In this document: positions 7,965 through 14,252 of the stretch, piece after piece | How positions within the stretch are numbered: position 1 is the stretch's first letter | Layout: every line of letters begins with the position of its first letter | Virus record (IMG/VR): IMGVR_UViG_3300044655_001400 | Location: 1-39,889 of that record | Source: a virus | Direction: 5' to 3' (one strand) | DNA: 39,889 nucleotides | Notes under the pieces: generated by a model | Told to the model about the DNA's origin: nothing | What the model saw: the letters and a program-made list of their open reading frames with translations, nothing else | Databases searched by the model: none | Translations under genes and position numbers: made by a program

Positions 7965-8678
7965 CTATCGTGGTGTAACGTCTTTGTAGTCCGTCTCTAT
8001 TACCTGTTGCCTCGATGCTTTAGCCTGATCAGCCAGGCGCATCAGAACGCTCGCGTGCGCGTCTGCAACGGTTATCTGTTGGTTGATATCAACGCGCTGC
8101 GTATCACCCCACACCTTTGGATTTGTGTGAGCTGCGTGCCATTTGCGCGCATCTAATTGCACTCTCGCTTTAGCTGCGTCAGTGCAAGTGTCGGCGATTA
8201 ATATTGTTTCGTCGGCGTAAACGTGAGCCTGCATTTCTCTAGCGTGCGCGTAATCGCGGCGAAAGTCCTCGTGCTTCGACAACCACCGAAATATCGTTGT
8301 CGGATCTGGCAATCCCTCTTCTCTGAGTTTCTCTGGCACAAGTGGATTACCCTTGATCAGATACTCACAGATCCGTTTAGCCATCTCTTCGCTATATAGG
8401 CTAGGTCTACCTGTCTTAGCCTTCTCTACGATCTTGTTAGCCTGGCGCCCTAAACTTTGGGTATCCCCTGTTTCCTGGGCTTTCCGGCTGATCGTGTCCA
8501 GCGTGTCATCTGCCTCATCTACCGGCGCAATCTCTAAGCTCGCTATGTTGAGCTTCTTATTAGGCTTTATCTTGATGCGTTGCTTGGGCGCCGCTTTTTT
8601 TGACCCAGCCTCAAGTATCAACCTCTGCGAGCGCGTCAATTTTTGAGGCTCAGCAGTTGATGCTTTCGTATCAGTCAT
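7965..8678 (-). CDS. Terminase small subunit
   Basis: The 237-residue protein has a disordered, Lys-rich first 90 residues. After that comes TGRPSLYSEEMAKRICEYLIKG, a helix-turn-helix region DPTTIFRWLSKHEDFRRDYAHA, and the conserved DARKWHAAHTNPKVWGD. This matches Sf6-type small terminases, which bind the packaging site and hand the DNA to the large subunit. The family is usually 140-180 residues, so the N-terminal extension is long. The ATG lies 8 bases after the stop of a 46-aa gene, indicating co-translation. Confidence 0.87.
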   Translation of the reverse strand: MTDTKASTAEPQKLTRSQRLILEAGSKKAAPKQRIKIKPNKKLNIASLEIAPVDEADDTLDTISRKAQETGDTQSLGRQANKIVEKAKTGRPSLYSEEMAKRICEYLIKGNPLVPEKLREEGLPDPTTIFRWLSKHEDFRRDYAHAREMQAHVYADETILIADTCTDAAKARVQLDARKWHAAHTNPKVWGDTQRVDINQQITVADAHASVLMRLADQAKASRQQVIETDYKDVTPR

Positions 8679-8686
8679 CTGATTGC

Positions 8687-8827
8687 TCAGCAGCCCTTCT
8701 TTGATCCCTTAGAGCTCATTGATTTGCCGCTCTGCTTAGATCCATAAGCGCCCTTGCTCGGCGCCATAACTTTTGAGCCGCTAGCCTTCTTCATTCCAGC
8801 TGCAGGCATCTTTGATTTCTTCATCAT
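8687..8827 (-). CDS. Small basic Lys/Ser-rich protein (46 aa)
   Basis: The reading frame begins MMKKSKMPAAGMKKAS and ends SKGSKKGC. It has about ten Lys and eleven Ser with almost no acidic residues. GGAG lies before two adjacent ATG codons, and the second (8824) has the better spacing. The gene is the first after a strong terminator and is followed 8 bases later by the small terminase. Small Lys/Ser-rich proteins of this sort occur in phages as DNA-binding or virion components. A role with packaged DNA is inferred, not shown. Confidence 0.65.
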   Translation of the reverse strand: MMKKSKMPAAGMKKASGSKVMAPSKGAYGSKQSGKSMSSKGSKKGC

Positions 8828-8831
8828 TGCT

Positions 8832-8868
8832 CCAAATAAAAATCCCGCCGGCGTTTCCACCAGCGGGA
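8832..8868 (-). terminator. Rho-independent terminator
   Basis: Read on the minus strand, TCCCGCTGG (8868-8860) pairs with CCGGCGGGA (8851-8843) with one mismatch and is followed by TTTTTATTT. It ends transcription of the secreted-protein gene and insulates the packaging operon. Confidence 0.85.
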
Positions 8869-8934
8869 GATTTCAGAACCGCCTTGCGGCGATTTGCATA
8901 ATGTCTCACAAAGGCCGGTCGGCCTCAAGCATAA

Positions 8935-9195
8935 TCAATCATTTGGCGTAGTTGCCAACGGGCTGTTGGTAACTTGACCAACATAACTTCCATCAGAGCC
9001 ATACACAAATGTGTTGCGTCCCGCGTTTGCAGTTGAACCAACGTAGCTTCCATCTGAGCCGTAAACGAAATTGTTGTTCTGGCCAGCTGGCGCCATTGTC
9101 CCAAGGTATGCCCCATCAGCGCCATAAAAATTTGAATTGCCAGCAAATGCTACTGAACTGCAAAGCGCAAAAGCTATAATCAAAATGTAACGCAT
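8935..9195 (-). CDS. Secreted repeat protein (86 aa)
   Basis: A signal peptide (MRYILIIAFALCSSVAFA, residues 1-18, then GNSN) directs export to the periplasm or beyond. The mature part is three copies of a motif YGxDGxYxG: YGADGAYLG and two YGSDGSYVG, separated by short Asn/Thr-rich linkers. Small secreted proteins with this beta-type repeat are known in proteobacteria but have no established function. The start has AGGAG eight bases upstream. With its own upstream inverted repeat and terminators on both sides it is a single-gene unit, probably a moron expressed from the prophage (inference). Confidence 0.75.
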   Translation of the reverse strand: MRYILIIAFALCSSVAFAGNSNFYGADGAYLGTMAPAGQNNNFVYGSDGSYVGSTANAGRNTFVYGSDGSYVGQVTNSPLATTPND

Positions 9196-9236
9196 TGTTT
9201 TGACTCCTTGTTTTGATTTCTGCCTGAGTTAGATCT

Positions 9237-9267
9237 GGTTCATTTAATATCTGTGATTTAATGAACC
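9237..9267. promoter_or_regulatory. Inverted repeat upstream of the secreted-protein gene
   Basis: GGTTCATT (9237-9244) and AATGAACC (9260-9267) form perfect 8-bp arms around 15 AT-rich bases. The site is 42 bases before the secreted-protein start and just after the preceding terminator. A regulator-binding site is inferred. Confidence 0.5.
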
Positions 9268-9273
9268 GCAAGG

Positions 9274-9293
9274 AAAAAGGGGCCGAAGCCCCT
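9274..9293 (-). terminator. Rho-independent terminator
   Basis: On the minus strand AGGGGC-TTCG-GCCCC is a tight hairpin with a UUCG tetraloop followed by TTTTTCC. It lies 4 bases after the stop of the 103-aa gene. Confidence 0.9.
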
Positions 9294-9297
9294 CTGT

Positions 9298-9609
9298 TTA
9301 TTTTGCAAACCAAATGTCTGGGATGCGATTGTGACGACCGCTACGGCTGTCAAAACCAAAATTATATCTTTCCCAAGCTTCGCCTGTTGTAGGATCAATC
9401 TGATTGCTAATTGTAGCGCCCCAAAGCTTTGTTCCTGTGCGATAACGGCCAACAAATCCGTGAGCAACAATGTAACCATTTCCTAAAAACGCAGGCACAG
9501 TTTTTGTTTCTTTGCCAATTGTAGCTTCTACTGTTCCATCAAATGTGCGGCCATTTATCTCAATTTTTTCGGCTTTAAAGCTGTTGCGGTTGATTATTAG
9601 ATCGGTCAT
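9298..9609 (-). CDS. Hypothetical protein (103 aa)
   Basis: The protein begins MTDLIINRNSFKAEKIEING and is predicted mostly beta, soluble, with no recognised motif. It ends DSRSGRHNRIPDIWFAK. The ATG has GGAG eight bases upstream. A clear promoter (TTGACA, 17 bp, TCTAAA) starts transcription about 20 bases upstream and a strong terminator follows the stop, so it is a one-gene unit. It is divergent from the XRE regulator and shares that regulator's control region. A moron or a target of that regulator is likely; the function is unknown. Confidence 0.7.
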   Translation of the reverse strand: MTDLIINRNSFKAEKIEINGRTFDGTVEATIGKETKTVPAFLGNGYIVAHGFVGRYRTGTKLWGATISNQIDPTTGEAWERYNFGFDSRSGRHNRIPDIWFAK

Positions 9610-9636
9610 TTGCTTGTCTCCATCTGCTGTGATACC

Positions 9637-9665
9637 TTTAGATCATATATGATACTTAGGTGTCA
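9637..9665 (-). promoter_or_regulatory. Promoter and palindromic operator between divergent genes
   Basis: On the minus strand TTGACA (9665-9660) is 17 bp from TCTAAA (9642-9637). The spacer holds the perfect palindrome ATCATATATGAT (9642-9653) and CCTAAGTATCAT; AAGGTATCAC follows downstream. On the plus strand TATGAT (9648-9653) may be the -10 of the regulator gene. The XRE protein encoded here probably binds this site. Confidence 0.7.
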
Positions 9666-9683
9666 ATAGAGGATACAAAGAAA

Positions 9684-9902
9684 TTGATCACACCCGCACA
9701 AATTCGCGCAGCCAGGCAGTTAATTAATATGTCTCAACACGAGCTCGCCGAGCTTGTGGATCTGTCCGTGGTGACGATTAAGCGCGCAGAGAGCGAGCGT
9801 GAGGTTCCAATATCCTCTGAGACTGTAGAATTAATCAAAGAAACACTAGAGGCCAACGGCATCGATTTTATCGGCGTCGTCGGCGTAAAAGTTAAGGCTT
9901 AG
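9684..9902 (+). CDS. XRE-family transcriptional regulator
   Basis: A Cro/CI-type helix-turn-helix fills most of the protein: ITPAQIRAARQLINMSQHELAELVDLSVVTIKRAESE. A short C-terminal dimer-like part ends GIDFIGVVGVKVKA. I chose the TTG at 9684 (72 aa) because AGAGGA lies ten bases upstream and homologs typically begin at ITPAQ. The GTG at 9660 would overlap the promoter and lacks a ribosome site. The family is common in alphaproteobacteria. It probably autoregulates through the adjacent palindrome and may act at other copies of the TAAGTATCAT-type motif. Confidence 0.8.
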   Translation: MITPAQIRAARQLINMSQHELAELVDLSVVTIKRAESEREVPISSETVELIKETLEANGIDFIGVVGVKVKA

Positions 9903-10072
9903 ATATCTGGCTTTTTTTCTACCGTTACCGTCGCCAGGCACTTAGTAACCAGCGACCTCTCAACCTTCTTGATCTCGTCTTTAGCCCTCACACAGGCAGT
10001 CATATCGTAGAACTGGACGATATAGCTGCCCTGGAGATGTATGACGAGCATTATCACAGGAGCGATCGTCAT
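9899..10072 (-). CDS. Small protein with N-terminal hydrophobic segment (57 aa)
   Basis: I chose the ATG at 10072 (MTIAPVIMLVIHLQGSY) because AGGAGG lies five bases upstream. An upstream in-frame start gives an implausible Cys/Arg-rich extension. The first 18 residues are hydrophobic, either a weak signal or a membrane segment; the rest is charged (RAKDEIKKVERSL). The start overlaps the stop of the upstream 33-aa gene (ATGA), indicating translational coupling. Its stop overlaps the convergent XRE gene by 4 bases. Last gene of the minus early operon; function unknown. Confidence 0.6.
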   Translation of the reverse strand: MTIAPVIMLVIHLQGSYIVQFYDMTACVRAKDEIKKVERSLVTKCLATVTVEKKPDI

Positions 10073-10170
10073 CGATCCCTCCTGATCGTTACAGCGGCCG
10101 CACAGAAACCAATTATAGTTCCGGCTGCGTAGCCCAACATTACAGCTGCCAGCCATTGATCTGATGTCAT
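10069..10170 (-). CDS. Tiny membrane peptide (33 aa)
   Basis: MTSDQWLAAVMLGYAAGTI followed by IGFCAAAVTIRRDR gives a single transmembrane helix with a basic C-terminal end. The ATG overlaps the stop of the 61-aa gene (ATGA) and its own stop overlaps the next start (ATGA), so three small genes form a coupled chain. No function can be assigned. Confidence 0.55.
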   Translation of the reverse strand: MTSDQWLAAVMLGYAAGTIIGFCAAAVTIRRDR

Positions 10171-10352
10171 TGTGTCGCCCTCACATAGCAAAGGCCATTT
10201 GGCTGACAAAAATGCATAACAGGCATTTCGAGAACAGCCTTTTGAGGTGGATCAAGCAGGCGGTGGAGGATCGTCGCGCCAAGTAACAGCGCGACAATCC
10301 CAAGCAGAAAGACGAGCACTGCCGCCTCTGCAAATGCTACGACCTCTCTCAC
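10167..10352 (-). CDS. Small membrane protein (61 aa)
   Basis: A strongly hydrophobic segment at residues 10-31 (AAVLVFLLGIVALLLGATIL) is followed by a short soluble part with two Cys (MHFCQPNGLCYVRATQ). The GTG start overlaps the stop of the 117-aa gene (GTGA). The two Cys on the far side of the membrane could form a disulfide in the periplasm. Early-operon membrane proteins in temperate phages are often exclusion or lysis-delay factors, but nothing here proves that. Confidence 0.6.
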   Translation of the reverse strand: MREVVAFAEAAVLVFLLGIVALLLGATILHRLLDPPQKAVLEMPVMHFCQPNGLCYVRATQ

Positions 10353-10702
10353 GCAACCTTCTTAGCTACGTTCTGAGCTAACGGCGGCAGCTTGAGCTCA
10401 ACCTCTGGCTCATCAACGCCCATTAGCGCATCAGCCAGTTTCTTCTCAATGTTATCGAGTCGCGGATTGGCTGGCGCCTGAACACTGGACGTTAGCGGAT
10501 AGTGCTCGCGGCCTGGATCAATCTCGCTGACCTGGGCCAGCTGTAGGATCTGAGCAATCATATTTGCTCTGCGCCAATCATCATCGATCCAAGGCTTATC
10601 AAAGCGCCCGATCGCAATCTGAGCTTCTCTGACTGCATTCGTCGCAATCGTGTTGAGACGGCGATTGAGCTCGTCTCCTGTCAATCCAATTGAATTAAGC
10701 AT
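10349..10702 (-). CDS. Hypothetical early protein (117 aa)
   Basis: The protein begins MLNSIGLTGDELNRRLNTIATNAVREAQIAIG and is soluble and helical, with acidic patches and a basic C-terminus. I recognise no domain. The ATG has a good ribosome site (CAGGAGAG six bases before). It is linked to the next gene by a 4-base GTGA overlap. Its place after the replication genes suggests an accessory early function. Confidence 0.65.
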   Translation of the reverse strand: MLNSIGLTGDELNRRLNTIATNAVREAQIAIGRFDKPWIDDDWRRANMIAQILQLAQVSEIDPGREHYPLTSSVQAPANPRLDNIEKKLADALMGVDEPEVELKLPPLAQNVAKKVA

Positions 10703-10818
10703 CGGTTACTCTCCTGCCGCCTAAAAAGATAAAAACGCGCACCTTCGAGCGACGGCTCTTCGAGGTGACGCGTCCAGGCGATCCGAAATTTCGTTTCGTC
10801 CTGATTTTCCAAAACCAT
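10681..10818 (-). CDS. Possible small gene (45 aa)
   Basis: The gap between the 181-aa and 117-aa genes holds a frame starting MVLENQDETKFRIAWTRHL and ending SNRCLIQLD. Its composition looks protein-like, but no ribosome site precedes the ATG. A competing 47-residue frame starting at the ATG that overlaps the upstream stop is very basic and looks like a shadow. The stop lies inside the next gene. I list it because otherwise this 130-bp gap is unexplained. Confidence 0.35.
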   Translation of the reverse strand: MVLENQDETKFRIAWTRHLEEPSLEGARFYLFRRQESNRCLIQLD

Positions 10819-10834
10819 TTGCTGAAACTGAGGA

Positions 10835-11380
10835 TCATCGCCGAGCTCTGCCCTTTGCGATCAATCCAAAATGTGAGGCCACTGCATCGAGGCTTTCACA
10901 TAGCCGGCCCATCACGTAGCCCTCAGATCTGGAGCTGCCGGAAACGTGCACACCCTTCCAGATCTTCGCGACCTCAGAAACAAACATCCCCTCGCCTGCT
11001 ACGTTGACGAGAATTGAGTATCCAGCCTGACCCACCCCAGGAATGCTTGCAGCTTCGGCAAGCCACTTGTGTGCATCCTGCATACGTTCTGTGAGTGGAT
11101 CTGCAGGCACGCCGCCATCAACTCTGATGCGGCTGTAATCGATCGCCTGCGAAGATCCGAGCAACGCTGTTTCGTAGTGGCGCCTAAACTCATCGCCAGC
11201 TGTTTTCTGATCTGGCGTAATCCTACCCTGATGCTCTAAATAACTCAGTGCGTGCTCTCGGACGTTGCGAACAACGGTCGTTTTCTTGTCTGTCTCATAC
11301 GGATCAACAGCCTCGCCAATCACGAGCGTCTGCTGATACGAGCCAGCGAGACTGACTTTAGGCGGCTTTCGTCGCGTCAT
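10835..11380 (-). CDS. DUF6456-like protein, possible regulator (181 aa)
   Basis: I chose the ATG at 11380 (MTRRKPPKVSLAGSYQQTL) because the longer frame runs into the upstream gene. The body, with RITPDQKTAGDEFRRHYETALLG, ERMQDAHKWLAEAASI and SLDAVASHFG, resembles the DUF6456 domain that follows helix-turn-helix regions in alphaproteobacterial regulators and occurs alone in phages. Middle-operon placement would suit a late regulator, but DNA binding is not evident. It overlaps the preceding nuclease-like gene by 23 bases. Family assignment is from memory of the pattern, so only moderate. Confidence 0.55.
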   Translation of the reverse strand: MTRRKPPKVSLAGSYQQTLVIGEAVDPYETDKKTTVVRNVREHALSYLEHQGRITPDQKTAGDEFRRHYETALLGSSQAIDYSRIRVDGGVPADPLTERMQDAHKWLAEAASIPGVGQAGYSILVNVAGEGMFVSEVAKIWKGVHVSGSSRSEGYVMGRLCESLDAVASHFGLIAKGRARR

Positions 11381-11831
11381 TCGATTTGTCTCTGATTGTG
11401 ATTGGCAGCTTTTTAAAAAGGCTAAGCGGGAGCTTGATGTTAGGCTCTTGATCGTTTTGATTTGGCCTGTCTTTGCGACCAAAAACGCAGATCTCTCCAA
11501 TTGACGGCGGCTCAGTAAACCGAGCAGCCCACACCTCACCCTGGCTATCAACAACCAGGCGAAACTCTAGGCCCGTTAATTTCATCAGACTTATGGCGCG
11601 CTCAATCTTGTTGAGGTTAATCGTGTAGCCGCCAAACTTTTGCAGATCTTGAAACGCGTGTTTGTGACAACCTTTGATCTCCACAAAACCTTTGGCCTTG
11701 TTTTCCAGACACATCACAAAATCGAGATTGTAGTGAGTTGGAAGCTTGCGCAGCTCAACGTCCCAAAGCGCCTCCAGGGCGTCGGCAATGGCGCGCTCTC
11801 GTTCCAGCTGTTCGGATGTTTCCTGTCTCAT
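11358..11831 (-). CDS. Possible PD-(D/E)XK nuclease (157 aa)
   Basis: The sequence YNLDFVM with D37 and GFVEIKGC with E51-I-K53, separated by a hairpin-sized spacing, is the signature of the PD-(D/E)XK nuclease fold. A following helix begins HKHAFQDLQKFGGY. The start ATG directly follows the PP-loop gene's stop (TAA then ATG). Such small nucleases may act on branched DNA or be restriction-like. The rest of the protein (LEFRLVVDSQGEVWAARF) is plausible core strand structure. The assignment is from motif spacing only. Confidence 0.55.
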   Translation of the reverse strand: MRQETSEQLERERAIADALEALWDVELRKLPTHYNLDFVMCLENKAKGFVEIKGCHKHAFQDLQKFGGYTINLNKIERAISLMKLTGLEFRLVVDSQGEVWAARFTEPPSIGEICVFGRKDRPNQNDQEPNIKLPLSLFKKLPITIRDKSNDATKAA

Positions 11832-12626
11832 TTAAACACCGCACATCCCGTCACACTCTTGAAGAAAACCAAATTCGTTTTGGCCTTTTTCATATGAGGA
11901 TCTCAAATCAACTTGAGACAAAGGAAGCAACGATGGGTGCATATACGGTTCAAACTTTAACCTGCCTAAACCGCCATTTTCTCGAATTTTGTGATCTACA
12001 TAAATTGCATCTAAAAAACTTTCTGGATCGTTTTTTTTCATATCCATCCAGCCAATATTGTTGCGATATGGACAACCAATACAGGCGCTTTTTGGAGCAG
12101 ACCATCCACGTTTAGCTAGCCAGATTTTACAATCTGTACGGCTCATTCGAGTGTCTATTAAAGGCCAACGATAAACTTGCCATTTATCGCGTGGGTCTTT
12201 CATCCGTTGTATTTCATCAGTTGAAATGCCAATCCATACCTCAACACTTTTCGGAGGTATTCGTTGTCCTTTTTGGTAACCTAAAAGCTCCCTTAATTTT
12301 CGAGCTATTGGAACTATTTTATATTCTTTGGTGCATTGACGGCGAGCCATTCCACCATTTTCAGTAAACCAAGGAACTGACGCAAACCTCTGTCCTGTTG
12401 TATTTGTTTGCGTTAAAATATCGTCTCGTATGTTTCCTGATGAAACAATATGGACAGGAAAAGGCAACATTTCTCTTAACCGTTGCAAATGTTCATAAAC
12501 TGCTTTTGGCTCCCATCCTGTATCGGCAAAAATTGCACAATCAGGCATTGGGCCAATTTCACCATAAGCAGCCATCAGTGCTAGAGTTGTTGATTGGACG
12601 CCTGCGCCCAGAGAAATAACTCTCAT
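11832..12626 (-). CDS. PP-loop ATPase, PAPS-reductase-like protein (264 aa)
   Basis: The N-terminal SLGAGVQSTTLAL (residues 5-17) is a PP-loop that binds and adenylylates with ATP. FADTGWEPKAVYEHL continues the adenine-nucleotide alpha-hydrolase fold. Cysteines at 98, 166, 182, 185 (CIGCPYRNN), 258 and 262 suggest an iron-sulfur cluster or sulfur relay, as in tRNA thiolation enzymes and DndC. The family is common in phages without proven substrate. True PAPS reduction is unlikely in an isolated phage gene. I chose the ATG at 12626, whose A overlaps the upstream stop (TGATG); a GTG 9 bases earlier is possible. Confidence 0.8.
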   Translation of the reverse strand: MRVISLGAGVQSTTLALMAAYGEIGPMPDCAIFADTGWEPKAVYEHLQRLREMLPFPVHIVSSGNIRDDILTQTNTTGQRFASVPWFTENGGMARRQCTKEYKIVPIARKLRELLGYQKGQRIPPKSVEVWIGISTDEIQRMKDPRDKWQVYRWPLIDTRMSRTDCKIWLAKRGWSAPKSACIGCPYRNNIGWMDMKKNDPESFLDAIYVDHKIRENGGLGRLKFEPYMHPSLLPLSQVDLRSSYEKGQNEFGFLQECDGMCGV

Positions 12627-13414
12627 CACGCCCACTCTCGCTGTTGCTTGCGTTTTTTCCAGTAGTCGTCTGCCGAAAGTAGATTGTCGGGGACGCTACG
12701 CAGATCTCGTTCTTTAGGCTTAGCAACGGCGCAGGGCTGGCCAGTAGGCGCGTCAGAGATCCAATTGAGCCAGGTGCGATACCAATCTAGCTTGACGCCG
12801 TTTTTTGAGCTCAGCGACCAATTGTGCATTTTCTCTGCCTGACGGTTTATCTCTTCATCGCTGAGCCCCTTGTCACGAGCTGCTTGGCGATAGTCGTCAG
12901 GTAATTTCCAATCGGTCGGGAGGCGGTGAGCGCGCTTGCGCGCACTACTAACCTTTAGGTTAGTACTATCTGTTTCTGTATCTGTATCTGGTCGTATCGT
13001 CGGCGTAACGTCACCGTAACGCTGCCGTAACGCATCATTATCTTCTGTCTTACCGCTCTTTCTTGCACGATATCTACGCATACGCTCGGCAGCAGTTGCG
13101 TCACTCTTATCGCTCTCGTATTGTCTTTTGTCCCAATTAGTTATGAATAACTCGCCGTTGCCTCTGGAGATTAAACCAGCGCTATCTAGAGCCACTAAAA
13201 TCCGCTCAACTACGCCATCTTCAAAGTCCAAAATCGCAGACATAAAATCAGCATTACGGTAGCAAATACCTCTGTGATCGTCGTGAGAAGCATCTTCTAA
13301 GATGAAAGCCCATAACGCGATAACGTCACGCACCGTAACGCCAGCGTAACGCGCCGTAACGCGAAACTTGCCATCTTCAGTTGTTCCCTCATACCAGCGA
13401 AACCATTTACTCAT
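12626..13414 (-). CDS. O-like replication initiation protein (262 aa)
   Basis: The N-terminal half (MSKWFRWYEGTTEDGKF, then IALWAFILEDASHDDHRG and LVALDSAGLISRGNGELFITNW) resembles winged-helix replication proteins. A basic linker AERMRRYRARKSGK follows. The C-terminal domain, RLPTDWKLPDDYRQAARDKGLSDEEI through KLDWYRTWLNWISD, is the DnaT/O-type helicase-loading module seen in many temperate phages. It should bind the origin and recruit the host helicase. The gene itself carries iteron-like CGTTACG repeats, as lambda O carries its origin. Start and stop overlap the neighbours by 4 and 3 bases. Confidence 0.75.
   Translation of the reverse strand: MSKWFRWYEGTTEDGKFRVTARYAGVTVRDVIALWAFILEDASHDDHRGICYRNADFMSAILDFEDGVVERILVALDSAGLISRGNGELFITNWDKRQYESDKSDATAAERMRRYRARKSGKTEDNDALRQRYGDVTPTIRPDTDTETDSTNLKVSSARKRAHRLPTDWKLPDDYRQAARDKGLSDEEINRQAEKMHNWSLSSKNGVKLDWYRTWLNWISDAPTGQPCAVAKPKERDLRSVPDNLLSADDYWKKRKQQREWA
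12930..13361. other. Candidate replication origin: iterons and palindromes inside the O-like gene
   Basis: CGTAACG occurs at 13004, 13015 and 13026, exactly 11 bp apart, and again at 13334, 13345 and 13355, with related ATAACG at 13312 and 13320. The first three copies fall in three different codon phases, so the conservation is at DNA level. Beside them are the palindromes TACTAACC-TTTA-GGTTAGTA (12946-12965) and GCGCGC-TT-GCGCGC (12930-12943). This is the arrangement of a lambdoid origin nested in its initiator gene. Confidence 0.65.
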
Positions 13415-13653
13415 TGACCGTCACCACCTGTCGGATCTGGCCAAACATCATCAAATGCTGCTAGGCGCTCTTCACGCTCCAAGTCGCTAAAGAAATCTTG
13501 TGAGGGATATTCTGGCGTGCCAACGCCTACCCAACGATAGATGCTGCCAACCGCGACATCTGGAAAATCTGGCTCGTGATCAAAAACCCAGCCCAAAACC
13601 TCATAACGGTGTCGATGAGCGTGCGGGACAAATTGGTAAATTGGCTCTTTCAT
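13411..13653 (-). CDS. Hypothetical small acidic protein (80 aa)
   Basis: The protein begins MKEPIYQFVPHAHRHRYEVLGWVFDHEPDFPDV, with several His and aromatic residues, and ends in an acidic Gly/Asp tail. The ATG at 13653 overlaps the stop of the DnaA-like gene by one base (TGATG); the stop overlaps the next start by four (ATGA). It sits between two replication genes, so an accessory replication role is plausible, but no family is recognised. Confidence 0.65.
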   Translation of the reverse strand: MKEPIYQFVPHAHRHRYEVLGWVFDHEPDFPDVAVGSIYRWVGVGTPEYPSQDFFSDLEREERLAAFDDVWPDPTGGDGQ

Positions 13654-14252
13654 CAAGCCCCCCAGTAAGAGTGAGGCGCTGGACGATAGGCCAGCTTGTT
13701 CTCAAAATGTCTGTATTGCTCAGCGATCGATGAATTGACGAGAACGAGCTCTTCCATCTTGCCGATAGCGTGAATAACCGAGCTGTGATCCCGCTTGTAT
13801 GCTCTGCCAATCTGCGTCAGAGATGCGCCTGTGAGAGAGCGAGCTATGTAGTAAGCAAAGTGCCGAGCTAGAACCGTAGAGGAGTTACGCCTAGCTCCCA
13901 TCATCTCAGCTTGTGTAATTTTAAAATACTCGCAAACCTCTCGCCGGATCTCGGCAAGAGACGGGATGCGAACAACTGGAGCTTCCGTTAAAAATAACTC
14001 AGGCGGCAGCTGATCGATTTGATCAACCAATCTGCGCTCAATTTCTGCCTCACGCGCTAGCCGTCTTTGTTCATCCATCCGCGCCTGTTGACGCGCCGCT
14101 AATTCTGCAGCTTCCTCAAGAGCTCGACGCTGTTCAATCTGCTGCTTAACGCTCGGCAATAAAACAAGATTAGGCTTTGTCGCGGCGCCCAGACGCTCCC
14201 GCCGAGCCTTGTGAGCTTCGTGCAGTTGTCTTTGGACGCTATTCATTATCAT
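13653..14252 (-). CDS. DnaA domain IV-like DNA-binding protein (199 aa)
   Basis: The C-terminal part matches the DnaA DNA-binding domain: SLAEIRREVCEYFKITQAEMMGARR, then HFAYYIARSLTGASLTQIGRAYKRDHSSVIHA, which is the DnaA signature helix-turn-helix. The N-terminal 95 residues are instead a long charged coiled coil rich in Arg, Glu and Gln. No AAA+ ATPase is present, so it cannot act as a full initiator. It may bind DnaA boxes or the phage origin, or compete with host DnaA. A second in-frame ATG at 14246 is an alternative start. It overlaps the RusA-like gene by 14 bases. Confidence 0.85.
   Translation of the reverse strand: MIMNSVQRQLHEAHKARRERLGAATKPNLVLLPSVKQQIEQRRALEEAAELAARQQARMDEQRRLAREAEIERRLVDQIDQLPPELFLTEAPVVRIPSLAEIRREVCEYFKITQAEMMGARRNSSTVLARHFAYYIARSLTGASLTQIGRAYKRDHSSVIHAIGKMEELVLVNSSIAEQYRHFENKLAYRPAPHSYWGA

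Noticed and set aside
10703-10840. A 47-residue frame starting at the ATG overlapping the 181-aa gene's stop
   Set aside because: It fits the overlap style but its product is extremely basic and random-looking, while the neighbouring frame reads as ordinary protein. I listed only the latter, at low confidence.
11832-12626. Sulfate assimilation (true PAPS reductase)
   Set aside because: No other pathway genes are present, and the family in phages lacks known PAPS reductase context; the multiple Cys fit thiolation-type enzymes better.
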